Source: JANLYC01 sp963750495
Lineage (GTDB): Bacteria > Actinomycetota > Actinomycetes > Propionibacteriales > Nocardioidaceae
NCBI GenBank assembly: GCA_963750495.1
Contig: CAVVQV010000008.1
Span: forward strand, 1 to 64,000
Length of the DNA: 64,000 bases
Reading direction: 5' to 3'
Within the stretch, counting starts at the first letter, position 1. Each line of letters starts with the position of its first letter. The position numbers were made by a program, and so were the translations under genes. Shown here piece by piece: positions 43,525 to 50,177 of the stretch. The notes below the pieces were generated by a model. It made no database searches. It saw only the letters and a list, made by a program, of their open reading frames with translations, and was not told where the DNA came from.

Positions 43525-43692
43525 ATTGCGCGCCAACTCGGCCGGTGTGCGCCCGAGGACACCGGGGGAGAGTGCTGGCCTGATCTGCCACACTTGCGCC
43601 ATGGATCTCGAGGGACGCCGCGGCTCGGTGACCGGCGCCCGACGGCATACGAACTCGCTCACGACGGCCGGCCACGTACAACAGCCGGGCCG

Positions 43693-44523
43693 ATGAGCAG
43701 CCGCACGCCCGGCGTGATCGGACGGCGGCGACCAGGTCAGCTTCGCCGGCGGCTCGCGGTCGCGACCTGGCGGCCGTCGAAGGACGGCCGCATCTATGCG
43801 CGGATGGCGATCGACGCGACGCCCATGCTCGAGTACGTCGAGCGGGTCCGTGCCGAGACCGGTGAGCGCATCACCCTGACTCACGTGGTGGGCACCGCAC
43901 TGGGTCACGCGATCAGAGACGTCCCGGAGGTCCGGGCGCGGATCGTGCTGGGCAAGATCGTGCCGTTCAAGACCGTCGACGTCGCGTTCGCCGTCGACAT
44001 CGACACCGGCAACGACCTGGCTTCAGCCGCGGTGCGGTCAGTCGACGAGAAGTCACCGCTCGACGTCGCCCGCGCCCTGACCCCGTCAGTGCATGGTCTG
44101 CGCGACGGGTCGGACCGCGGTCAGCGCATCGCGTTGCGGATCGTGCACCATATGCCGTGGTGGTCGCTGCGAGGGGTGCTCAGCTTTGCCGGGCTAGTGG
44201 TGAGTGGGTTCGGCTGGAACGCCTTCGGGCAGAAGGGCTTCCCGCTCGGGGTGGCGTTCGTGTCGAACGTGGGCACGCTCGGGCTCGACGAGGCCTTCCT
44301 GGCGCCGTTGGCGTTCGCCCGCGTGCCGGTGTACCTGGCGGTGGGCGCAGTCCGTGACGCCGCGCTCGTCGTCGACGGGGAGGTGGCGGTGCGGCCGCAG
44401 GTGGTCCTGGTCGCGACCGCCGACCACCGGCTCGTCGACGGAGCACACGCGGGGCTGATCGTGGCGCGCATGCGCGAGATCCTGGCTGACCCGTCCGTGA
44501 TGGACCGTTCTCGGCCGTCCTGA
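43693..44523 (+). CDS. Stand-alone 2-oxo acid dehydrogenase E2-type acyltransferase domain
   Basis: This 276-residue protein is only the catalytic core of an E2 component, with no lipoyl or E3-binding domain. The active-site motif is DHRLVDGAHAG near residue 245, matching the HRxxDG signature of dihydrolipoamide acyltransferases and chloramphenicol acetyltransferase. GVAFVSNVGTLGLDE and MPWWSLRGVLSFAG are also present. ATG 43693 begins MSSRTPGVIGRR; a longer frame to 43594 has no support. No E1 or E3 gene is near. It may transfer an acyl group from a soluble thioester rather than work in a complex. Confidence 0.8.
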   Translation: MSSRTPGVIGRRRPGQLRRRLAVATWRPSKDGRIYARMAIDATPMLEYVERVRAETGERITLTHVVGTALGHAIRDVPEVRARIVLGKIVPFKTVDVAFAVDIDTGNDLASAAVRSVDEKSPLDVARALTPSVHGLRDGSDRGQRIALRIVHHMPWWSLRGVLSFAGLVVSGFGWNAFGQKGFPLGVAFVSNVGTLGLDEAFLAPLAFARVPVYLAVGAVRDAALVVDGEVAVRPQVVLVATADHRLVDGAHAGLIVARMREILADPSVMDRSRPS

Positions 44524-44669
44524 CGGGTTGACCCGGGCATGCTGGTGGGTTGTTCGGGCCATGGTTCGTGGTTGACCGGGTCATTGCTGAGGTGCTGACC
44601 GGGAGGGAAGACTGGCCGGGACCAACGGGGGCCGAGCAGCATCGAACTGATCCCCGGAGGGGATGACAC

Positions 44670-44987
44670 ATGCCGAGATATTTGTTCAAGGCCACCTACA
44701 CCATCGAAGGCGCCAAGGGCCTATTGGCCGCGGGCGGCAAGTCGCGCCGCGACGCGGTCGCCCGGGCTGCGGAGAGCGTCGGCGGGCGCCTGGAGACGTT
44801 CGACTTCGCCTTCGGCGAGCACGATGCCTACCTCATCTGCGAGGTTCCTGATCACACGGCCGCCGCCATGGTCGCGCTGACCGTCAAGGCCGCAGGAGGC
44901 GCGAGTGTCGAGACCGTCGTGCTGATCAACCCCGAGGAGATCGGGACAGCCGCCGACGGCGTCGACTACACACCACCGGGCGGCTGA
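44670..44987 (+). CDS. GYD-domain protein 1
   Basis: This 105-residue ferredoxin-like alpha+beta protein is of the GYD family (RYLFKATYTIEGAKGLL... VGGRLETFDFAFGEHDAYLICEVPD). GGAGGGG lies before the ATG. It is about 70 percent alike to the next gene over its whole length and ends in the same VDYTPPGG-type tail. The two arose by tandem duplication. The function of the family is unknown; small dimeric ligand-binding or monooxygenase-like roles have been proposed for the fold. Confidence 0.82.
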   Translation: MPRYLFKATYTIEGAKGLLAAGGKSRRDAVARAAESVGGRLETFDFAFGEHDAYLICEVPDHTAAAMVALTVKAAGGASVETVVLINPEEIGTAADGVDYTPPGG

Positions 44988-45141
44988 AGGTCCGGATTTC
45001 TGCGGACAGTCGGGGTCGTGGCGGCTCGCCGCCGTCACGACCTGGTGCGCTCACCAGTGCGCGCGCAACGGCTGAAGCGCTTGCCACGGGGGAGCACACT
45101 CGCAGGGAGATCGGTGACCTTGTCACCGGAAGGGAATGACC

Positions 45142-45462
45142 ATGGCGAGATACCTCTACAAGGCCGACTACAGCGTCACCGGCGCAAAGGGACTCCTCAG
45201 GGATGGCGGCAAGTCACGCGTCGATGTGGTAGCCGCGACTGCGGAGAGCGTCGGTGGCTCGTTGGTGAGCTTCGACTTCGCGTTCGGCAACCACGACGCG
45301 TTCATCATCGTCGACCTGCCCGACCACCACGCCGCGGCGAAGGTTGCGCTGACGGTCAAGGCGTCTGGGGGAGCGACTGTCGAGACGGTCGTGCTGATCA
45401 GTCCCGAGGACATCGGGAACGGGTACTTCGGCGACGTTGCCTACACACCACCGGGCGGCTGA
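45142..45462 (+). CDS. GYD-domain protein 2
   Basis: This 106-residue paralogue of the preceding gene reads ARYLYKADYSVTGAKGLLRDGG with VGGSLVSFDFAFGNHDAFIIVDLPDH and ends VAYTPPGG. The start at 45142 is chosen over the ATG two codons upstream. GGAAGGG lies at the proper distance there, and the site aligns with the start of the first copy. The 154-base gap between the pair is enough for a separate promoter. The function is unknown. Confidence 0.82.
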   Translation: MARYLYKADYSVTGAKGLLRDGGKSRVDVVAATAESVGGSLVSFDFAFGNHDAFIIVDLPDHHAAAKVALTVKASGGATVETVVLISPEDIGNGYFGDVAYTPPGG

Positions 45463-45481
45463 CGAGCGACTGAGCGCACGT

Positions 45482-45512
45482 GCGACTGACCGTCTGAGCG
45501 GTCGGCGGTCGC
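45482..45512. terminator. Hairpin between convergent genes
   Basis: GCGACTGACCG pairs with CGGTCGGCGGTCGC imperfectly around TCTGAG. It is placed to end both the second GYD gene and the opposing lipoprotein gene. Confidence 0.5.
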
Positions 45513-45522
45513 GCGTCGCGCG

Positions 45523-45936
45523 TCAGCTCGGCGCGGTCGCCGCGGCGCGGATCCCGCTGTCCAGCTCGAACCCGAGCGTCACGGTCTGGTCTGCGACGAC
45601 GTCGACGGACTTCGTGTCCGACGACTGGATGCCGGTGAGCAGGGTGGCTGTGACCTCCACGTTGCCGGCAGACACCGCCACGGTGAACCGGCCGGCCCCG
45701 TCGGTCCGGGTCTGACCGAGCAGCTCGCCATCGCGGCGTACCTCGATCTTGGCCTCCGATGCCGGGGCCGGCGGGCACGGCATGCTGCCTTCGACCGGGC
45801 AGGTCGGACCAACGACGACGACGCCGGAGACTCTGCCGGTCGCGGCATCGCTCGTTGAGTTCTGACCACATGCGGCCAGCCCGACGACGACGCCGAGCAG
45901 CCAGCAGGTGGCGGTCAGGCGGGTCACTGGGCGCAT
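45523..45936 (-). CDS. Small lipoprotein with carboxypeptidase-regulatory-like domain
   Basis: This 137-residue protein starts MRPVTRLTATCWLLGVVVGL with lipobox LAAC. The mature part holds a beta-sandwich of the carboxypeptidase regulatory/transthyretin-like type (GRVSGVVVVGPTCPVEG... EVRRDGELLGQTRTDGAGRFTVAV... TKSVDVVADQTVTLGFELD). CPVEGSMPC may form a disulfide. A longer frame to 46023 is rejected because the signal peptide begins at 45936. The function is unknown; similar domains bind ligands or proteins at the cell surface. Confidence 0.75.
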   Translation of the reverse strand: MRPVTRLTATCWLLGVVVGLAACGQNSTSDAATGRVSGVVVVGPTCPVEGSMPCPPAPASEAKIEVRRDGELLGQTRTDGAGRFTVAVSAGNVEVTATLLTGIQSSDTKSVDVVADQTVTLGFELDSGIRAAATAPS

Positions 45937-46070
45937 GTCGGTGAGACGTGCCGCAGCCGTGCGCGGTTCCTCAGAAGGGAACTGAGCATGAGTCGTCGCG
46001 CCGGGCTGTCGCGGGACCGTCACTCAAATGACCGTTCCCGGTCACGCAACCGGGTGGCAGGATGCCTCGG

Positions 46071-46430
46071 ATGGGACTGTTCACCCTAGAGCAGGCGCGT
46101 GAGCAGCTGGCGAAGCTTCGTCCGCTGCTGGATGAGTTCGTCGCCTTGCGAGCCGACGCGACCGAGCTCGGCGCCGCTGTGGCCGGCGCGGTGCACAGTC
46201 CGCTCGGTGGCATTCCGGAGCTCAAGGCCGTCCAGGCCCGGATGGACCAAGTGCTGACCGAGCTGGTCGAGACCGGCGTCGAGTTCAAGGGTTTCGCGCC
46301 ACTGCTGATGGACTTCCCGGCCGAGCTGAACGGTGAGGACGTGCTGCTGTGCTGGCTCGAAGGTGACGAGGAGCTGTCGTGGTACCACCGCGTCGACCTC
46401 GGTTTCGCCGGTCGCCGCCCGCTCGCGTAG
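46071..46430 (+). CDS. DUF2203 family protein
   Basis: This 119-residue, mostly helical protein starts MGLFTLEQAREQLAKLRPLL. The C-terminal signature is GVEFKGFAPLLMDFPAEL and then VLLCWLEGDEELSWYHRVDLGF, typical of DUF2203. CAGGAT lies seven bases before the ATG, so the gene is probably leaderless; an ATG nine bases upstream is less likely. It is convergent with the RTX-type gene, with a perfect hairpin between. The function is unknown. Confidence 0.88.
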   Translation: MGLFTLEQAREQLAKLRPLLDEFVALRADATELGAAVAGAVHSPLGGIPELKAVQARMDQVLTELVETGVEFKGFAPLLMDFPAELNGEDVLLCWLEGDEELSWYHRVDLGFAGRRPLA

Positions 46431-46447
46431 CCTTTCGCGCCCAGCAA

Positions 46448-46491
46448 AGATCCGAGCGTTACCTGGTTACGGCCAGGTAACGCTCGGATCT
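46448..46491. terminator. Hairpin of dispersed family 2 (copy 2)
   Basis: AGATCCGAGCGTTACCTGG and its exact complement form a perfect 19-base stem around the loop TTACGG. It lies between convergent genes, like copy 1 at 26079. Confidence 0.9.
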
Positions 46492-46510
46492 CTGCGTGGT
46501 GGGCAGGTGG

Positions 46511-47077
46511 TCAGTCGGAGGTGTTGGCGTTGACGTCCTCGCAGTTGGCGTTGATGACGTCCCGCGGGTCGATCTCGCCGAGGTAGTTCACGACGTCGTG
46601 GCCCGGGCCACAGTTGATGAACGCGCGCTTGCCGTCGCTGTCGAGGAAGCTGAGCTCGTCGTTGCCCGGGCCCGTGAGGATGCGGTCGTTTCCGTCGATG
46701 GTCTCGACCATGTCGTTGCCCGTGCCGCCGAAGAAGGTGTCGCGCCCCGCTCCGCCGCTGAAGTAGTCGGCGCCCGGTCCGCCTCGTGCCACGTCCCGGC
46801 CAGGTCCGCCGGAGAAGTAGTCGCGGCCGTTGTCGCCACCGCCGAAGAGTCTGTCGTTGCCGGCCCCACCGTGGAGCTTGTCGTTGCCGCCGCGGCCCTG
46901 GATCAGGTCGTTGCCGTCGAGGCCGTAGATCGTGTCGCGCGTCGACGTACCGTGCAGCCGGTCGTTGCCGGGCGTGCCGTCGATGCGCTGACCCAGTGCG
47001 GGCGCGGCCATGGCGGCCGTCAACACTGCCGCAGCAGCGGTGCTGGTCGTGATGGTCATGATGGTGCGGAGTCGCAT
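46511..47077 (-). CDS. Secreted RTX-type calcium-binding repeat protein
   Basis: This 188-residue protein has a signal peptide (cleavage near ALGQ) and about eight nonapeptide repeats of the GGxGxDxLx type (GTPGNDRLHG, GLDGNDLIQG, GRGGNDKLHG, GGAGNDRLFG and others). These fold into a calcium-binding beta-roll. The C-terminus has two cysteines (FINCGPG and NANCEDV), probably paired. GAGGGGACC precedes the ATG. No type I secretion genes are near; the signal peptide implies Sec export instead. It is probably a cell-wall or surface protein with no catalytic domain. Confidence 0.87.
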   Translation of the reverse strand: MRLRTIMTITTSTAAAAVLTAAMAAPALGQRIDGTPGNDRLHGTSTRDTIYGLDGNDLIQGRGGNDKLHGGAGNDRLFGGGDNGRDYFSGGPGRDVARGGPGADYFSGGAGRDTFFGGTGNDMVETIDGNDRILTGPGNDELSFLDSDGKRAFINCGPGHDVVNYLGEIDPRDVINANCEDVNANTSD

Positions 47078-47250
47078 GAGGTCCCCTCATCGATGGTGTG
47101 GTGGTCACCGACCGGTCCGGGTCGGTCTGAGTCAGTCTGGGTACGACGCACCGTGCCGGTCAAAGGTTGTCGGTCACCTGCACCACGCGCTACCACCTGA
47201 GGAGTGGCGGGTCGCGCCGGTGATACCGCCGGGAGAGGGGTGGAGCGGGA

Positions 47251-47469
47251 TCAGTTCTCGTCGTCGTCCGTGTCGGGGTAGGTCGGGCCGGCGCTGGCGG
47301 TGCCAGCTCCGGCTCCGTCCTCGTCGGCGAGGTCGTCGAGGTCGTCGAGGTCCTCCTCGGAGTACGCGTCGAGCTCGTCGGGATCGGCGGCCGGTTCCTC
47401 GGCGTGCGCCAGCTGCTCGTGGCTCCAGTCGTCGTCGTCGGTGGGCGGGTCGTTCGGCAGCGTGGTCAT
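47251..47469 (-). CDS. Small acidic hypothetical protein
   Basis: This 72-residue protein starts MTTLPNDPPTDDDDW and is extremely acidic (runs of Asp/Glu, DAYSEEDLDDLDDLADEDG). GGTGGAG precedes the ATG at 47469. It resembles the short acidic protein at 48886 in style (MTT start, DxxEEL blocks). I do not recognise a family. Such proteins are common in actinobacteria and may be intrinsically disordered. Confidence 0.55.
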   Translation of the reverse strand: MTTLPNDPPTDDDDWSHEQLAHAEEPAADPDELDAYSEEDLDDLDDLADEDGAGAGTASAGPTYPDTDDDEN

Positions 47470-47676
47470 GTCTCCACCCATACCCACTAACACCCCGACC
47501 TACAAGTGCCATCGGTCCCGCCTCCGGTGATCGCCCGGCCGCGCGGTGATCGTCGGCCTGCCTCGGTGATCGTGCTTGTCGAGATCTCCGGACTCACGAG
47601 CGGTATCAGAACGGGACTAGCCGACCCCTTGAACCGGGCGTACGCTCACACGGATTCACTAAGAGGAGCCGCACGG

Positions 47677-48780
47677 ATGACTGACATGCTCGAACAACAG
47701 ACCGAGCAGACCGAACTGACCGCCGACAGCCTGGCCGAGCGCCTGTTCATGTCGACGCTCGGCGCGATGGAGATCTTGAGCGTCTACGTCGGGGACCGCC
47801 TCGGCTGGTACAAGTCGCTCGCCGCCGACGGGCCCGCGACGTACGCCGAGCTCGCGGACCGCACGTCGACGCATCCCCGGTACGCCCAGGAGTGGCTCGA
47901 GGGACAGGCGGTGCTGGGCATCCTGACCACGGACGCTGCACAGGCGGCGGCTGACCGTCGCTACGCGCTGCCGGCTGCGGCCGCCGAGGTGTTCACCGAC
48001 GAGACGAGCCTGGCGTATCTGGCGCCGGTGGGCCGTGCGATCGCGGCCATCGGGAGGCAGCTGCCCAACCTGCTCGACGCGTACCGAGGCGGCGGCGGGG
48101 TCAGCTGGGAGCAGCTGGGCGACGACATGCGCGAGGCCCAGGCCGCGTTCAACCGCCCGTGGTTCGACCAGCAGCTGGGTGAGGCGCTCGCGGGGGTACC
48201 GGAGGTGCACGACTTGTTGAGCCGCCCTGGTGCCCAGATCCTCGACGTCGGGGCCGGCGGCGGCTGGTCGTCGATCGCGCTGGCGCGGGCCTACCCCGAG
48301 GCTGCCATCACGGGGGTCGACGTGGACGCCCCGTCGGTCGAGATGGCGCAGCGCAACGCCGAGGAGGCGGGAGTGGGCGACCGGGTGAGCTTCCGGCTGG
48401 CCGACGCGAGCGGGCTGGGGGAGTCGGGGGAGTACGACGCGGCGTTCTTCTTCGAGTGTGTGCACGACATGCCGCGGCCGGTCGAGGTGCTGGCCGGCGT
48501 ACGTGCCGCGGTCAAGCCCGACGGTGCCGTGATCGTGATGGACGAAGGCGTCGCCGACGAGTTCACGGCGCCGGGCGATGAGCTGGAGCGCTTCATGTAC
48601 GGGTTCAGCATGTTCGTGTGCCTGCCGGACGGGATGTCGTCAGAACCCTCGGTGGGAACCGGCACCGTGATGCGCCGGTCGACGCTGGAGAGGTACGCGG
48701 GTGAGGCCGGCTTCTCAGGGGTGGACGTGCTCCCGATCGAGGAGTTCAGCTTCTTCCGCTTCTACCGCCTGCGCCACTGA
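47677..48780 (+). CDS. Class I SAM-dependent methyltransferase with winged-helix N-terminus
   Basis: This 367-residue protein starts at an ATG with AGAGGAG upstream; a 57-codon longer frame lacks one. An N-terminal helix-turn-helix-like dimerisation domain (about 15-100: MSTLGAMEILSVYVGDRLGWYKSL, ELADRTSTHPRYAQEWLEG) is followed by a Rossmann methyltransferase. Its motif I is ILDVGAGGGWSSIALA, and DVDAPSVEMAQRNAEEAG and FFFECVHDMPRPVEVLAGVR also fit. This layout resembles O-methyltransferases of small molecules and the rRNA-type TCM group. The substrate is unknown. A bipartite hairpin follows the stop. Confidence 0.87.
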   Translation: MTDMLEQQTEQTELTADSLAERLFMSTLGAMEILSVYVGDRLGWYKSLAADGPATYAELADRTSTHPRYAQEWLEGQAVLGILTTDAAQAAADRRYALPAAAAEVFTDETSLAYLAPVGRAIAAIGRQLPNLLDAYRGGGGVSWEQLGDDMREAQAAFNRPWFDQQLGEALAGVPEVHDLLSRPGAQILDVGAGGGWSSIALARAYPEAAITGVDVDAPSVEMAQRNAEEAGVGDRVSFRLADASGLGESGEYDAAFFFECVHDMPRPVEVLAGVRAAVKPDGAVIVMDEGVADEFTAPGDELERFMYGFSMFVCLPDGMSSEPSVGTGTVMRRSTLERYAGEAGFSGVDVLPIEEFSFFRFYRLRH

Positions 48781-48805
48781 CCCCTGAGGGCAGCGCCTGC
48801 CCTGA

Positions 48806-48858
48806 TTCGGAACCTGGTTGCGGTCTGAACCCCGTCCGGACCGCAACCCCGTTCCGAA
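48806..48858. terminator. Bipartite hairpin between convergent genes
   Basis: TTCGGAAC and GTTCCGAA form an outer stem, and GGTTGCGGTC and GACCGCAACC an inner one, separated by two-base bulges. It is placed to end the methyltransferase and the opposing small gene. Confidence 0.75.
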
Positions 48859-48885
48859 CCGTGTGATGTCCCCTGATTGAGCGGG

Positions 48886-49035
48886 TCACTCCTCGTCGAG
48901 GTCTTCGCCGGGGAAGGTGACCCGGTGTCCGTCGACCCTGTCGTAGATGTCCTCGTCGGCGAACACCTCGAGCTCTTCCTCGTCGTACCCGGCCAGCTCT
49001 TCGACCTCTTCGACGTCGTGCGGCCCAGTCGTCAT
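48886..49035 (-). CDS. Very small acidic hypothetical protein
   Basis: This 49-residue protein (MTTGPHDVEEVEELAGYDEE to the end DLDEE) has GTGGAGG before its ATG. It is acidic throughout, with a GHRVTFPGED segment. I do not recognise a family. It is too short for confident gene calling, but the ribosome binding site and codon bias support it. Confidence 0.45.
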   Translation of the reverse strand: MTTGPHDVEEVEELAGYDEEELEVFADEDIYDRVDGHRVTFPGEDLDEE

Positions 49036-49529
49036 GCCTCCACGGTCCTCGCGTGAGCGAAAGCTTTCAAGGGCCTTCCGACCCACTCCCGCTGATCGAG
49101 CTTGTCGAGATCACCGGGTCTCGACGGGCTCGACCGCCGGGACCCGGCGATGCACGGACGACACGCCCGGGGAGACACGCCCATCCGGCGTACCAAACCC
49201 TGCTCTGACCTGGGCCGATGCAAATTCTCGCGGCGATCTCGTCATTTTGATTGCACCTCGTCACGCCTTGAGCGTACGGTTACCCCCAGATATAGTAGTT
49301 ACAGGGATGTAGTTCTCCACAGGTTGTGGTTGTCAGGCCTTCACCGTCATCCACATGTGGTCCCGCTCACATCCTCGCTTTACCCACAGGACACCGCAGT
49401 TCATCCCCAGCACATCCACAGGTCGGTCCCCAGATACGTCTTCAGTACGGGTCCCCGAAACTGTCGGACCGCCGGAGTAGAACCACCGGTATGAGCGCCC
49501 GTTCTAGCACCGGAAGGATCCCGCCGCAG
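49036..49529. promoter_or_regulatory. nrdR upstream region: NrdR-box-like site and phased DnaA-box-like run
   Basis: CCCCAGATATAGTAGT at 49284-49299 resembles one NrdR box. Downstream, four same-strand DnaA-box-like nonamers follow: TTCTCCACA (49313), TCATCCACA (49347), TTACCCACA (49380) and ACATCCACA (49412). They are spaced 34, 33 and 32 bases, close to three helical turns. The family 4 hairpin lies at the left end. No gene is seen. Confidence 0.5.
49096..49133. repeat. Family 4 hairpin
   Basis: TCGAGCTTGTCGAGA pairs with TCTCGACGGGCTCGA around a short loop. The same arm recurs at 33330 and in the epimerase gene at 62921. Confidence 0.75.
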
Positions 49530-50043
49530 ATGCACTGCCCGTACTGCCGCCACACCGACACCCGCGTGCTCGACAGCCGGGTGTCCGAGGACGGCACCTC
49601 GATCCGGCGCCGCCGCTCGTGCTCGGAGTGCGAGAAGCGGTTCACCACGGTCGAGGCCATGCAGCTCACGGTGGTGAAGCGGTCCGGCGCGACCGAGGCG
49701 TTCAGTCGCGAGAAGGCCATCGGCGGCGTCCGCAAGGCGTGCAAGGGCCGCCCGGTCAGCGACGACGACCTGGCCGTGCTCGGTTCGCAGGTCGAGGACG
49801 CGCTGCGATCGTCCGGCTGGGCCGAGGTGCCGGCGCACGAGGTCGGGCTGGCGATCCTGGGGCCTGCTGCGCGAGCTCGACGAGGTGGCCTACCTGCGGT
49901 TCGCGAGCGTCTACCGCTCGTTCGAGTCCGCCGACGACTTCGAGACCGAGATCGCCATCCTCCGGGCCGAGCGACAACCCACCGGCGAGGAGCCCGAGCT
50001 CGTCAGCCGCGGCGCCCCACCGGGCCAGGACCCCTCCGGCTGA
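49530..50043 (+). pseudogene. nrdR: Ribonucleotide reductase repressor NrdR, one-base frameshift
   Basis: NrdR senses ATP/dATP and represses ribonucleotide reductase genes. The first 110 codons are intact: zinc ribbon MHCPYCRHTDTRVLDSR with CSECEKRF, then the ATP-cone (VVKRSGATEAFSREK, RPVSDDDLAVLG, EVGLAILG). After ILG the frame shifts, and the correct C-terminus continues one base over as LLRELDEVAYLRFASVYRSF to a TGA at 50043. Removing one G from the four-G run at 49859-49862 restores 170 codons, the normal length. A sequencing error is more likely than true loss, because nrdJ follows intact. ATG 49530 is the family start; ATG 49491 is in frame upstream. Confidence 0.9.
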
Positions 50044-50177
50044 CCGGCCACCCCGAGACGCGAAGCAGTACAACATCACCCAGCACCACCTGATCTACCA
50101 ACACGAGACCAGCAGCAGACCACCCGCATCTGCGTGATGCACCCCCCGCCACCGGCGGAGACGAGGCAGGAGAAGCC

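Noticed and set aside
49313..49420. Chromosomal replication origin
   Set aside because: There are DnaA-like boxes, but no dnaA, dnaN or AT-rich unwinding region, and the context is nrdR-nrdJ. A regulatory role fits better.
49859..49862. Programmed frameshift in nrdR
   Set aside because: No slippery heptamer or downstream structure typical of programmed shifting is evident, and NrdR is not known to use it. A one-base indel is simpler.
50044..50177. Cobalamin riboswitch before nrdJ
   Set aside because: No B12-box-like conserved core or suitable structure was seen in the 134-base gap or before nrdR.
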